DNA of 64,000 nucleotides, from assembly GCA_947494975.1 (NCBI GenBank), contig CANLXA010000004.1, forward strand, positions 186,001-250,000. Direction: 5' to 3'. The position numbers were made by a program, and so were the translations under genes. The notes under the pieces were generated by a model. That model was not told the origin of the DNA. It saw only the letters and a program-made list of their open reading frames with translations, and searched no databases. Within the stretch, counting starts at the first letter, position 1; every line of letters begins with the position of its first letter. The DNA is from an uncultured Roseicyclus sp. GTDB taxonomy: Bacteria; Pseudomonadota; Alphaproteobacteria; Rhodobacterales; Rhodobacteraceae. Of the stretch, positions 17,789-26,514 are shown one piece after another.

Positions 17789-20178
17789 CAGCGTTCCTGT
17801 GCGAAAACCTGGGTCAGCCGCGCGGGCGGCATCCGCGCAAGGCGAAGGGTGGGGCCAAGGGCGGCGAGGCCTGCCGCCAGGAGCGCCAGTGCCAGCAGGA
17901 GGAGCCAATCCGCCGGAAACACCTGCATTGGCAGGCGCCAGCCGAACGCCTCCACATTCACGAACGCCAGAAGGATCCATGCCAGCGCCAGACCCACGGG
18001 GAGCGCGAAGACAAAAGTGATCGCGGCCAATGCGAGGGAGCGCGCCATTTCAACCTTAGCGAGGGTCGCGCGGGAGGCGCCGATGGCCCAGATCGGCGCC
18101 AGTTGAGGCAGACGCAGATTGGCCAGTGTGAGCAAGCTGGTCAGGAGCGCGATGCCCGCCACGCCAAGGGTCAAGACGTTGAGGGCACCGGTCACGCGGA
18201 AGGTCTGCTCGAATACGTCGACGGAAAACGCCTTGACCTGCGCCTGGTTGGTCACGGCGTCGGCGGGCAAGCCGAATTCGGTGCGCAGGCGGGTGGCCAG
18301 CGCCGGGGCATCCTCCGGTGCGATGCGGATGGCGAAGCGGCGCGGGCGATCTTCGGGGAACGTCTCTGCAAAGCGGGTCAGGGACACAATAGCTTGACCA
18401 TTTGGGTTGCCGTAATCGGTGTAGATACCAACGATGGGAAGGCCGTCCGCCAGAGGAACCACATCACCAAGAGAGAGCGTTTCACGGCGGAATAATTGTT
18501 CATTCACCAGGATGCCGGTGCCGTCCGCCACCCGATCCCACGCGTCCTGCGTGGCGGCGAGGAACGGCCACGCCTGCCGGTAGGTTGGGTGATCGACCAC
18601 GCCAAACACATCGGCGGGCCGGTCGAAGAGACGAGTCGGGGCCGAGACGATCGGCAGAATGGCGTCAACGTCCGGAGCCAGCGCCTGCATCAGCGCTGCG
18701 GCCTCATCAGGTGTGGCGGCGGTAACATAGAGCTCTGATGCCAGGCGTTGGTCCAGCCAGCTCAGAAACGTGGTGCGGAACGAGCCGACCATCGTCGAGA
18801 CGCCGATATTCGCCGCAAGCGCCAGAAGCAACGCCATCAACGCGAGTGAAAGGCCCGGGATCTGCTGGCGGGTGTCGGCGACGACCCAATCGGCGAAGGC
18901 CCCTTTTGGCCTGACCAGGGAGAGAAGAGACGTCATCACCGCGGGTAGGGCCAGCGCCGCACCGATCAGCAATGCGCCGAGGCAGGCGAAGGCTGCGTAC
19001 AGACCCGTGCCGAAGACGGCCAGCGCGGTCGCGAGGGCGAACAGCGCGATGGCGGCCAGGGTTTGCAGCCGGAGTGCGCGGCCGGATGCCTGCGCCCAGG
19101 CGCGCGGCATGGCGGGGGCCAGAAGGGGCATTCGTGCCGTTCGCACCATGGCCTGCGCGGCTGCAACAGCGGTGCCAAGAAGTGTTATGGCGATGGCGGC
19201 GATGGCCCAATCGGGGTTGAAGCGCAAAACGCCTTCGATCTCCGCGCCGTAGAGGCCGCGCAGGGTGCCGGCGACACCGGGCATGAGGCTTGCCGCAATG
19301 ACGTAGCCGAGAAGGATACCGACTAATCCGGCGAGCGCGGCAATGGCGGCAAGTTCGAGACCCAGCGCCAGAAGGATCGTCCGCAACGGTGTTCCAAGGG
19401 CCCGGAGGGTCCGGATCGTGGCACGGCGTTGTTCGAAGGCAAGGCCAATGGCGGCGTGTACGATGAAAAGGCCGACACCAAAGGAGAGAAGGCCGAACGC
19501 CGTGAGATTAAGATGAAAGCTATCGGTCAGGCGCGCGATATCGGACCCGACTTCGGGGGATCGCAGCGTCAGGCTGGTGGCGTCTGTGATCGGAGGCAGG
19601 CCAAAAGGCTGATCCGGCGCAATCAGGAGATAGGATGGGTCCTGCTGATCCAGCAGGCGGGCGGCGGTGGAGATATCGGTAATCGCGGCGGCGAGTGGGA
19701 CGTTTTCCGCGATGCGCAGGGGCGGCAGGCCCGCAGGCAGATCACCGTCAGCGGTGGCTTGGGACGCAAGCAGCAGGCCGGGCGCGGTGAAGAAATCCGC
19801 GATATCGGTATCACCGGTGAGTGTCGGGCTTTGCGTTTCGCTTGGCGCGGTGAGGGGATCGATGCCGAGCAGGCGCAGTCGGGCGTCGCCGTCTCGCAGC
19901 TCTCCTGAAATGACGGGGGAAACCAGGTAACCTGCCGCGCGCAGAGCGAGGAATTCAGCGGCTGGCACAGGCCGCCCATCGGATCGCTCAAGGCGAGAGA
20001 GTTGATCTTGCCCAAGGGTGGCCGCGGCGCGGTCATAAGCGGTGCGGGCCTCCGCGTTGATGGCCTGCACACCTGACCAGAGCGCGGTAGCCAGGGCAAG
20101 ACCGAGGGCCAGCATGACAAGTTGCCCGGGGTGGCGGCGCCAATGGGATGATAGGCTCTGAAATGCCGGATAGAGCAT
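17788..20178 (-). CDS. FtsX-like ABC transporter permease (AttF/AttG-like)
   Basis: A 796-residue membrane protein. It opens with a transmembrane helix (QLVMLALGLALATALWSGVQ) and a ~200-residue periplasmic domain. An FtsX-type helix set follows (~residues 225-425, for example AFGLLSFGVGLFIVHAAIGL), then a second soluble domain and a C-terminal FtsX set (~residues 670-785). This architecture belongs to the MacB/LolC class, which moves lipids, lipoproteins or peptides by mechanotransmission rather than a classical channel. It sits 2 bp downstream of its ATPase gene and overlaps the AttH-like lipocalin gene, forming a three-gene cassette. Substrate is not predictable from sequence. Confidence 0.88.
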   Translation of the reverse strand: MLYPAFQSLSSHWRRHPGQLVMLALGLALATALWSGVQAINAEARTAYDRAAATLGQDQLSRLERSDGRPVPAAEFLALRAAGYLVSPVISGELRDGDARLRLLGIDPLTAPSETQSPTLTGDTDIADFFTAPGLLLASQATADGDLPAGLPPLRIAENVPLAAAITDISTAARLLDQQDPSYLLIAPDQPFGLPPITDATSLTLRSPEVGSDIARLTDSFHLNLTAFGLLSFGVGLFIVHAAIGLAFEQRRATIRTLRALGTPLRTILLALGLELAAIAALAGLVGILLGYVIAASLMPGVAGTLRGLYGAEIEGVLRFNPDWAIAAIAITLLGTAVAAAQAMVRTARMPLLAPAMPRAWAQASGRALRLQTLAAIALFALATALAVFGTGLYAAFACLGALLIGAALALPAVMTSLLSLVRPKGAFADWVVADTRQQIPGLSLALMALLLALAANIGVSTMVGSFRTTFLSWLDQRLASELYVTAATPDEAAALMQALAPDVDAILPIVSAPTRLFDRPADVFGVVDHPTYRQAWPFLAATQDAWDRVADGTGILVNEQLFRRETLSLGDVVPLADGLPIVGIYTDYGNPNGQAIVSLTRFAETFPEDRPRRFAIRIAPEDAPALATRLRTEFGLPADAVTNQAQVKAFSVDVFEQTFRVTGALNVLTLGVAGIALLTSLLTLANLRLPQLAPIWAIGASRATLAKVEMARSLALAAITFVFALPVGLALAWILLAFVNVEAFGWRLPMQVFPADWLLLLALALLAAGLAALGPTLRLARMPPARLTQVFAQER

Positions 20179-20180
20179 GA

Positions 20181-20852
20181 TTAGTTACCCTCCAGCCGAC
20201 CGCGAGACAGGTTCGCGTGACGTGACAGGCGACCGGCAAGACGACGGGAATGGGTAACCATCAGAAGACCCGCACCAGTTTCGGCGACAAGCTCCAGAAG
20301 CAGCGTCAGGACGGCGTCCCCGGTCTCTTCATCGAGGTTGCCGGTGGGTTCATCGGCCAGAATAAGTGCGGGCCGATGCGCCAGGGCACGCGCGATGGCA
20401 ACCCGCTGTTGCTGACCGCCCGAGAGTTGCTCTGGATAGCGCGATAACATCTCGGATAGGCCCAGGCGAGCGGCAAGCTCTGCGCAGAACGTGGCATCGT
20501 GGCGACCTGCAAGGCGCGCCTGAAGCGCGATGTTGGCGGCGATGGTCAGGGACGGCACCAGGTTGAATTGCTGGAAGATCAAGCCGATCCGGTCGCGCCG
20601 CATCAGCGCACGCCCGGCATCGTCCAGCATACCGATATCCTGCCCATTCAGGCGCACCTGCCCGGCATCGGGCTGGTCAAGGCCGCCTGTCAGATGCAGA
20701 AGCGTGGACTTGCCCGATCCGCTTTCACCGGTCAGCGCCACGGTCTCTTCTGCCTCCAGTTTCAGCGACACGCCATCGAGGATGGTCAGTGTCTTGCCGT
20801 CGGAAGGATATGTTTTGCGGATATCGCGCAGATCGAGAAGGGAGGCTGTCAT
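20181..20852 (-). CDS. ABC transporter ATP-binding protein (LolD/MacB class; AttE-like)
   Basis: A 223-residue ATPase starting [20 protein letters not shown]; an upstream in-frame extension to 20909 was rejected. It has Walker [10 protein letters not shown], signature LSGGQQQR, Walker [13 protein letters not shown] and a switch His (VTHSRR). Short LolD-like ATPases of this type pair with FtsX-like permeases, and one follows 2 bp downstream. The gene starts 57 bp after tonB on the same strand, so read-through from the B12 operon is possible but not shown. Confidence 0.92.
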   Translation of the reverse strand: MTASLLDLRDIRKTYPSDGKTLTILDGVSLKLEAEETVALTGESGSGKSTLLHLTGGLDQPDAGQVRLNGQDIGMLDDAGRALMRRDRIGLIFQQFNLVPSLTIAANIALQARLAGRHDATFCAELAARLGLSEMLSRYPEQLSGGQQQRVAIARALAHRPALILADEPTGNLDEETGDAVLTLLLELVAETGAGLLMVTHSRRLAGRLSRHANLSRGRLEGN

Positions 20853-20909
20853 GGGCCGGATGTAGCAGGTAGGGCCGGGCAAGAAACCCCTGCGACGATT
20901 TCGGCGCAT

Positions 20910-21923
20910 CTACTGGAACGTCAGTGGAACCGAAAAGCTGTAGCTGGCGTCGGTCAGCTGGCGGGGTGCCCGCGGAAACCGCCCTGCCCGTTGCACCGCG
21001 CTGAGTGCGGCCTGATCGACGGCGGAATTGCCGGAGGATCGGGCGATCCCGAGAGCCACGAGCCGACCATTGGGCGCAACGGAGAGGCGAACAATGGCGC
21101 GGCCGGTGCCATCCACGCTGGGGCGGCTGCGCGCGATGCGGGCCTGAATCTGGCCCCCCCATTGGGCCACGAGGCTTTGGATCTGCCCCGGTGAGAGGCC
21201 GGGTTGGGGAGCCGGCGTCGGAGTCGCGCCCTGGGTCTCGCCGCTGCCGGTGCCCGCTGCAGTCCGATCGGGGGCCGGGGTTGCGGGCTGTTGCGGCGCG
21301 GCGGGTTGAGCCGTGGCGACAGGCGCCTGCGGTTGCGGGGCCAGATCGTCGGGTCGCGGGCCCGGGCGGGGGGAACGGTCCGTCGCGAGGGTAGTGGAAC
21401 CCTCGAAATGGGAACGGTCGTCCGGTGATGACGGTTGGCTGATGGCCTCGGGTACGGCAAGTTCTGGGGCGCTCATCGTGGGGCGGGTATCCGACGATGT
21501 GTTCGGAGCGTTGGCCTCGTCGGGCAGCGTTGGAAGAACAAGCGTGGGAGCGACAATCGGTGGCACGGCAGACAGATTTGGCACCGGTGCGGAGCTTGTT
21601 TGAGGGCTGGGGCGCCTTTCCGGGTCCGCAGCAGTGATTTCAGGAAAGGTCAGTCTTTGTATCGGGGCTTCGGATGCGATATTCGGCGTGTCGACGGCAG
21701 AAACATCCGGCACGGACAGAACCGGTTGCGGCGCGGTGTCCGGCGCCTGGTCCCACATATCGATCAGGGTGGAGAACGCAGCGGCGCTTGCCGTCAGTGT
21801 CAGAGTGTCCTCTCCACCTGCGCCCTGACCAGCGTTGCCGCCATCGGGCAAGGTCACGAGAATGGCTGCATGGACCGCCAGGGACAGGCTCAGGAACAAG
21901 ACGAAGCCCCAAGCTCCCTTCAT
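20910..21923 (-). CDS. tonB: TonB-family energy transducer of the cobalamin operon
   Basis: A 337-residue protein. The N-terminus has one transmembrane helix (MKGAWGFVLFLSLSLAVHAA). A long Pro/Ala/Gln-rich periplasmic linker follows (~residues 60-250). The C-terminal TonB domain includes GRAIVRLSVAPNGRLVALGI and VQRAGRFPRAPRQL. TonB carries the proton-motive force from ExbB/ExbD to outer-membrane receptors such as BtuB. Its ATG overlaps the second exbD stop (ATGA), completing an exbB-exbD-exbD-tonB set directly behind the B12 transporter genes, which implies dedication to BtuB. Confidence 0.9.
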   Translation of the reverse strand: MKGAWGFVLFLSLSLAVHAAILVTLPDGGNAGQGAGGEDTLTLTASAAAFSTLIDMWDQAPDTAPQPVLSVPDVSAVDTPNIASEAPIQRLTFPEITAADPERRPSPQTSSAPVPNLSAVPPIVAPTLVLPTLPDEANAPNTSSDTRPTMSAPELAVPEAISQPSSPDDRSHFEGSTTLATDRSPRPGPRPDDLAPQPQAPVATAQPAAPQQPATPAPDRTAAGTGSGETQGATPTPAPQPGLSPGQIQSLVAQWGGQIQARIARSRPSVDGTGRAIVRLSVAPNGRLVALGIARSSGNSAVDQAALSAVQRAGRFPRAPRQLTDASYSFSVPLTFQ

Positions 21924-22303
21924 GGCCGCACCGTCAGCAAGCGGGTTTCGATAATGCCGAGTTCCGCCAGATCCGTGAGAAGACTGGCAAGATCAGTAGC
22001 GGGGTAGTTCGCGTCGACACGCAGGGGCAGAGGGCCATCGTGACGTGCGAGCGACCCCCACACGTCCTGACCCCGCACGTCGGAATAGGCCAGTTGACCG
22101 GAGGCATCGACATGGAGCGTGCCGGGCTGAGGGTCCGTCTCCGCCCCGTCAGCGGTTGGGGGGGTGACGTCGAGGGGTTCGGGAGGCGCCAATGTGGCGC
22201 TCATCAGGAAGAAGATCAGGAGCAAGAAGACGACGTTGATCATCGGGACGATGGCGCGGTCCTGTGTGGTGCGGCGGGGGGATGTCGGCGGACCAAGGAT
22301 CAT
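21920..22303 (-). CDS. exbD: ExbD/TolR-family protein with Asn in place of the conserved membrane Asp
   Basis: A 127-residue protein with a short cytosolic N-terminus, one transmembrane helix (~residues 18-38) and a periplasmic domain. The helix motif reads VPMINVVFLLLIFFLMS: residue 23 is AAC (Asn, complement of 22235-22237), where ExbD/TolR proteins carry the essential proton-responsive Asp. The sister gene just upstream keeps Asp in the same context. Overlaps of four bases on both sides place it inside the motor operon. It is probably a partner of the canonical ExbD in a heterodimer, though a weakly functional paralog is possible. Confidence 0.88.
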   Translation of the reverse strand: MILGPPTSPRRTTQDRAIVPMINVVFLLLIFFLMSATLAPPEPLDVTPPTADGAETDPQPGTLHVDASGQLAYSDVRGQDVWGSLARHDGPLPLRVDANYPATDLASLLTDLAELGIIETRLLTVRP

Positions 22304-22686
22304 GGTTGCACCAGAACAAGATTGCTGAGCCCTTCGGCCTGTAGAACAGCCATGATGTCGATCAGGCGTTGGGTGTTCACCCCATTGGCAGGACGAAGCA
22401 GAATCGGGTCTGATTCAATTTCTACAAGGCGGATCAGAGACGGTGCTATGGCATCGACACCGGTAGACACGCCGTTCAGACGCAGTGTGTCCGCCCCGAT
22501 ATCAACCAGACGGGGCGGGCCGATCCAATCGGCGTGGCCGCCGGTTGCCGTGGTGAGTGTGATCTCGGCATCCTGACCGAACCGGGCGGCCAGCATAAAG
22601 AAGACCAGCAGTAGGAAGACGACGTCGATCATCGGCGTCAGGCTGGGCCGCCGTCGCGGCGTGGATGGGGCGAAACGAAAGCTCAT
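22300..22686 (-). CDS. exbD: ExbD/TolR-family biopolymer transport protein (canonical)
   Basis: A 128-residue single-span protein. The transmembrane segment LTPMIDVVFLLLVFFMLA contains Asp21 (GAC), matching the essential Asp of ExbD/TolR that couples proton flow through the ExbB ring. The periplasmic domain (~residues 40-128) closes with a typical LRPANGVNTQRLIDIMAVL region. It overlaps exbB and the second exbD by four bases each. Together with ExbB and TonB it should energise BtuB. Confidence 0.93.
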   Translation of the reverse strand: MSFRFAPSTPRRRPSLTPMIDVVFLLLVFFMLAARFGQDAEITLTTATGGHADWIGPPRLVDIGADTLRLNGVSTGVDAIAPSLIRLVEIESDPILLRPANGVNTQRLIDIMAVLQAEGLSNLVLVQP

Positions 22687-23294
22687 GGACGGAGCGGGCC
22701 TTTGGCGAAGATCCGGGTGGCGTCACCCTCCATCTGTGCTTGCAGCCTATCGGCGACACTGTCGAACCAAGTCAGCGCAAGCGAGGCCGGGATTGCCACG
22801 CCCATTCCGGCGGCGGTGGTGAGCAGGGCCTCCCAAATGCCGCCCGCGAGAGTGGCAGGATCGGCCTGCACTCCGGCCTCCTGCAGCGCCTGAAACGCAG
22901 CGATCATGCCAAGAACGGTGCCGAGCAGGCCCAGAAGCGGGGCGATTGTCACGATCAGATCGAGGGCGCGCAGACCTGTGCGGGCCTCGGCCAGAAGCTG
23001 ACGCGCCGTGAGTTGGGTTTCTTCGCGGGCAGCGGTATCGGACAAGCCGGTATCGAGGCGCGCCTGCATCGCGGCGCGCGCAAGACGGGCGCGCAGGCCG
23101 GTACCAAGCGGTGCCGCGGCGCTTGGATCGCCGGACTGCCAGGCGGCAATCGCATCGGTCACGTGAACATTCGCTCGGAAGGCACCCAAGGCCGTGAGCC
23201 GCGAGAGTTTCCACAGGATCAGGGCCAGCGTGATTACGGACAACCCCGCGATCAGCCACAGAACAGCGCCGCCGTTTTGCAGGATCTCAGGCAT
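22683..23294 (-). CDS. exbB: ExbB/TolQ-family proton-channel protein
   Basis: A 203-residue inner-membrane protein with three hydrophobic segments: N-terminal (GGAVLWLIAGLSVITLALIL), central (LIVTIAPLLGLLGTVLGMIAAF, the MotA/TolQ/ExbB signature) and GIWEALLTTAAGMGVAIPASL. The central and third helices carry the polar residues lining the ExbD pore. It overlaps cbiZ by 8 bases and exbD by 4. Shorter than E. coli ExbB but normal for this operon type. Confidence 0.93.
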   Translation of the reverse strand: MPEILQNGGAVLWLIAGLSVITLALILWKLSRLTALGAFRANVHVTDAIAAWQSGDPSAAAPLGTGLRARLARAAMQARLDTGLSDTAAREETQLTARQLLAEARTGLRALDLIVTIAPLLGLLGTVLGMIAAFQALQEAGVQADPATLAGGIWEALLTTAAGMGVAIPASLALTWFDSVADRLQAQMEGDATRIFAKGPLRP

Positions 23295-23940
23295 CTTGGC
23301 GTCCCCCCCCGGTTATCATCCAATCGCGCGTGCCATCCGCGATGCTATCGTAAACGGCACGGCCGATGGTCTCACCTACATCGGTATGCAGCCCGGCATA
23401 TGACAGATCGCCCGAGGGCGCCGCGACGACAATACAATCGGTTCCCGTGCCGGTGGCGCGCCCTTGGGCCAGATCCGGACCATGATCCATCACGGCGGCC
23501 GTGCGCGCCTGCGTTGCAACGGAGACCGCCTCGATGAGTGCGGTATCGGACAGCGGTGCGTCGGTGGTGACGAGACAATTGATCGTACCGACAGGGGCCG
23601 CGGCGGCCCGACGCTGCCCCACCCGTTCGGCATTCGAGAGGCCGACTGTCGCAAGGCATGCAGCTTGGATCAGGCCCGAACGAGCGGTCTTGAGACAGTT
23701 TTGGGCAATATTTCGAGATGTCAGCATACCGATGGAGTCTGCATCACCCCGCACCTGCATCTCGGTCGTGAACCACGCAATCGCGTCGAAATTCTCGGAC
23801 AGGTCGGCGTTGCGGACCTCGCGCCAGACCACCCGATCCGTGACTTGGAAGCCCCCGCGATAAGGGGCCCAGGACAGGCAGCGCATGGGCTGTGGCAGCG
23901 TGGCGATCAGCCATGGATGGTTCACCGTAACCTCGATCAT
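23287..23940 (-). CDS. cbiZ: Adenosylcobinamide amidohydrolase
   Basis: A 217-residue protein of the CbiZ family, which cleaves the aminopropanol (nucleotide-loop) side of adenosylcobinamide or some pseudo-cobalamins to give cobyric acid for re-assembly. Supporting stretches are LTSRNIAQNC, the AACLATVGLSNAERVG region and GTINCLVTTDAPLSDTALIEAVSVATQART, followed by ATGTGTDCIVVAAP. Its place between the B12 ABC transporter and the ExbB motor genes strongly supports a corrinoid salvage role in the cytoplasm. It overlaps btuD by four bases. Confidence 0.9.
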   Translation of the reverse strand: MIEVTVNHPWLIATLPQPMRCLSWAPYRGGFQVTDRVVWREVRNADLSENFDAIAWFTTEMQVRGDADSIGMLTSRNIAQNCLKTARSGLIQAACLATVGLSNAERVGQRRAAAAPVGTINCLVTTDAPLSDTALIEAVSVATQARTAAVMDHGPDLAQGRATGTGTDCIVVAAPSGDLSYAGLHTDVGETIGRAVYDSIADGTRDWMITGGGRQDA

Positions 23941-24695
23941 CGGACCACCTCAAGCGGCTGGAAGATGAGACCGTCCGGTCCGTTGGAGAGGTGTGCGGAG
24001 ATGCCGAACGTGCCGTGAAGATTGTCGGTCGTCAGGACGGAGTCGGGCGCGCCATCGGCGATGATGCGGCCCCGGTCCATCAGGATCAGGCGGTCGCAAT
24101 GGCGCGCCGCGAGGCCCAGATCGTGGAGAGAGACGAGGGTGGACGTGCCAGTTTGGGCAAGCCTGCGGAAGGCCCGCATCGTCGCGATCTGATGGCCGGG
24201 ATCGAGGCCGGCGACGGGTTCGTCTGCCAGGATCAGTGGCGTGGCCTGGGCCAGGGCGCGGGCGATCAGAACGCGGGCCTGTTCACCGCCGGATAGATCC
24301 GTTGCCGCCCGGTCGCGAAAAGCGGTGAGGTCCATGGTGTAAAGCGCCGCGCTCACGGCCTCCCTATCGGCCTCCGTGACGCGCGCACCTGCGGCAAGGT
24401 GCGGGACGCGGCCGAGGGTGACGAGCGTTTCGACGGAGACGGGCCACGCGATTTCGCGGGCTTGGGGCAACCACGCGACGTATCTGGCACGATCCCGGAC
24501 GGGCATGTCTGTGAGGGAGGATTGGCCGCTGTGGGGCAGGAGCCCGAGCGCGCCGCGCATCAGCGTCGTCTTTCCTGCCCCGTTGGGGCCGATGAGGCCG
24601 ACAACTTCTCCGGTTTCAACCGTCAGTGTCGCGGCATCGACGACCGGGCATTCGCCGCGCCGAACTGTCAGAGCTTGGAGACGGAGGTTCGTCAT
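23937..24695 (-). CDS. btuD: Cobalamin ABC transporter ATP-binding protein
   Basis: A 252-residue FecE/BtuD-type ATPase. Walker A is GPNGAGKTT, the signature LSGGEQAR, Walker B LILADEPVAGLD, and the switch His lies in VSLHDLGLAARHCDR. The D-loop and the short helical subdomain fit importers of iron chelates and cobalamin. The B12 assignment rests on operon position (riboswitch, btuB, cbiZ). It overlaps btuC and cbiZ by four bases each. Confidence 0.92.
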   Translation of the reverse strand: MTNLRLQALTVRRGECPVVDAATLTVETGEVVGLIGPNGAGKTTLMRGALGLLPHSGQSSLTDMPVRDRARYVAWLPQAREIAWPVSVETLVTLGRVPHLAAGARVTEADREAVSAALYTMDLTAFRDRAATDLSGGEQARVLIARALAQATPLILADEPVAGLDPGHQIATMRAFRRLAQTGTSTLVSLHDLGLAARHCDRLILMDRGRIIADGAPDSVLTTDNLHGTFGISAHLSNGPDGLIFQPLEVVR

Positions 24696-25678
24696 AAGCT
24701 TTGCGCCCGCGTCTTGTAGATCAGATGAAGGAAGAGCGGCGCGCCGACGATGGCCATCAACACCCCAAGCTTCAGGTCACGCTCCGGCAGGATCAGGCGG
24801 GTCGCGATATCGGCAGCAAGCACAAGGGCCGCGCCGCCAAGCGCGGATGCTGGCAGGAGCTGGCTGGGCCGGGCGCCGACGAACGGCCGCAGAATATGGG
24901 GCACGACAAGGCCTACAAACCCGACGGCGCCTGCGACAGCCGTGGCCGCTCCAACGGCGGCGGCCACACCCAGTACAAGGCTCAAACGTGCGCGTTCGAG
25001 ACGTATACCGAGGCTCGCGGCCGCATCTTCGCCTAAAGTCAGCGCGTCCAGTGATCGACCAAGCGAAAGAAGCAGGCCCCAACCGACCGCCATGAACGGC
25101 AATGCAATCCAGACATGGGTAAATGAGCGGTCGGCGAGGCTACCCAGCATCCAGAACACCGTTTCGGAGACGGCGAAGGGATTGGGGGACAGGTTAAGCA
25201 CGAGGGACAACATGGCTGAGGCAAGGGCCGAGATTGCGATCCCGGCGAGGATGAGCGTCATGGAGCCGCCGCGGGGCCCGGCCAGCAGCAAGATGAGGAG
25301 GGTTGCGGCCAACGCCCCGGCCAGGGCGGCCAGCGGTAACGCCAGCGCGAAACTGGCCGCGATCCCGGTCTGCAAGGCGATGACTGCGCCAAGCGCGGCA
25401 GAGCCCGAAACGCCGATCAGGCCCGGCTCGGCGAGGGGGTTCCTGAGATATCCCTGCAGGGCCGCTCCGGCGATGCCGAGAGATGTGCCTACCAACACGG
25501 CCAGGATTGCCCGAGGCAGACGGATTTCACGCATTACCAGGGTTATGGCGTCGCCCTGACCCGAGATCAACGCGCTGACGCTTTCGCCCGGCCCGAACCC
25601 TGCCGGGCCGGTCAACAGCGAGATGACGAAAAGGACGGCCACAAGGGCCAGCAGGGTGGGGATGATCGCACGGTTCAT
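24692..25678 (-). CDS. btuC: Cobalamin ABC transporter permease (BtuC/FecCD family)
   Basis: A 328-residue permease with about ten hydrophobic segments. I chose ATG 25678 (MNRAIIPTLLALVAVLFVIS), which overlaps the btuF stop by ATGA; an upstream in-frame extension to 25750 lacks support. FecCD motifs are present: REIRLPRAILAVLVGTSLGI, GAALQGYLRNPLAEPGLIGVSG, and GFVGLVVPHILRPFVGARP near the C-terminus. It forms the type II importer with BtuD and receives substrate from BtuF. Confidence 0.94.
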   Translation of the reverse strand: MNRAIIPTLLALVAVLFVISLLTGPAGFGPGESVSALISGQGDAITLVMREIRLPRAILAVLVGTSLGIAGAALQGYLRNPLAEPGLIGVSGSAALGAVIALQTGIAASFALALPLAALAGALAATLLILLLAGPRGGSMTLILAGIAISALASAMLSLVLNLSPNPFAVSETVFWMLGSLADRSFTHVWIALPFMAVGWGLLLSLGRSLDALTLGEDAAASLGIRLERARLSLVLGVAAAVGAATAVAGAVGFVGLVVPHILRPFVGARPSQLLPASALGGAALVLAADIATRLILPERDLKLGVLMAIVGAPLFLHLIYKTRAQSL

Positions 25679-26514
25679 CGCACCATCTCCGCCCGGAGCG
25701 CCGTAAGATCCCGAAGCGCCGTAAGAATGGCGGGGGTTCCACAGACCCATTCCGGCCCGCTCTCATATCCGTTTCCCGCGGCAATCAAGGCGCGCAGAGC
25801 CGGATGGCGCAGGATATCCTCCGACCGCGATGCTCCGGGATAGGTGCGCGTGCCGATCACCAGTTCGGGCGCGGCGGTGATCAGAAGTTCAAGCGCCAGC
25901 TGCCCGGAGGCGGAGCGTTGAAGCTCTTCCGCGATATGCCTGAAGCCCGCCCGGGTCACCACGTCATGGGCGAGGGAGCCGGTGCCGAGCGTGTAACCGT
26001 TTGGGTAGTAGAATGCCGCGCGGGGGCCATCCCATGGCTGTGTCAGGGCAGCCAGATCCGCTTCGAAATGGGCGATCAGGTTCCGAGCCCGGCCCTCCTG
26101 CCCCAGAAGCGCGCCCATCCGGGCCAATTGCGGTGCGATATCGGACAGCTCGTCTTCCAACTCGAATAGTTCAACCCGCACGCCCAGACGACGAAGCAGG
26201 GAAATCACCGCGGGATCGGACCAGATTCCAGCAACGACAAGGTCAGGATTCAGTAAAAAGACCTCTTCTGCGGAGCCGTAATTGGCCGCGTAGTTCGCCG
26301 CGTCTTCCGCCATCGGCGAAACAAGCGGGTCGGAGGCAATGGAGGAGACGGAAATCAGCTGCCCGGGCGCCGCAAGATGCATGGCGAATTGATCTGTGCA
26401 GAGATTTATCGAGACGACCCGCCGGGGCGCGTCCGCACTGACCCCCGCCGCGAGGGAGATCCAGGCGGCGAGGGTGAGAGATATGAACCTAGAAGGACGC
26501 ACGAAGCCCGACAT
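25675..26514 (-). CDS. btuF: Cobalamin-binding periplasmic protein (BtuF-like)
   Basis: A 279-residue helical-backbone substrate-binding protein with a signal peptide (ISLTLAAWISLAAGVSA). PRRVVSINLCTDQFAMHLA and LNPDLVVAGIWSDPAVISLLRRLG match the BtuF/FhuD-type fold (two lobes joined by a rigid helix). No lipobox is seen, so it is probably soluble in the periplasm. Its ATG at 26514 lies inside btuB (26-base overlap), giving tight coupling with the receptor gene. Which corrinoid it prefers cannot be read. Confidence 0.88.
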   Translation of the reverse strand: MSGFVRPSRFISLTLAAWISLAAGVSADAPRRVVSINLCTDQFAMHLAAPGQLISVSSIASDPLVSPMAEDAANYAANYGSAEEVFLLNPDLVVAGIWSDPAVISLLRRLGVRVELFELEDELSDIAPQLARMGALLGQEGRARNLIAHFEADLAALTQPWDGPRAAFYYPNGYTLGTGSLAHDVVTRAGFRHIAEELQRSASGQLALELLITAAPELVIGTRTYPGASRSEDILRHPALRALIAAGNGYESGPEWVCGTPAILTALRDLTALRAEMVR

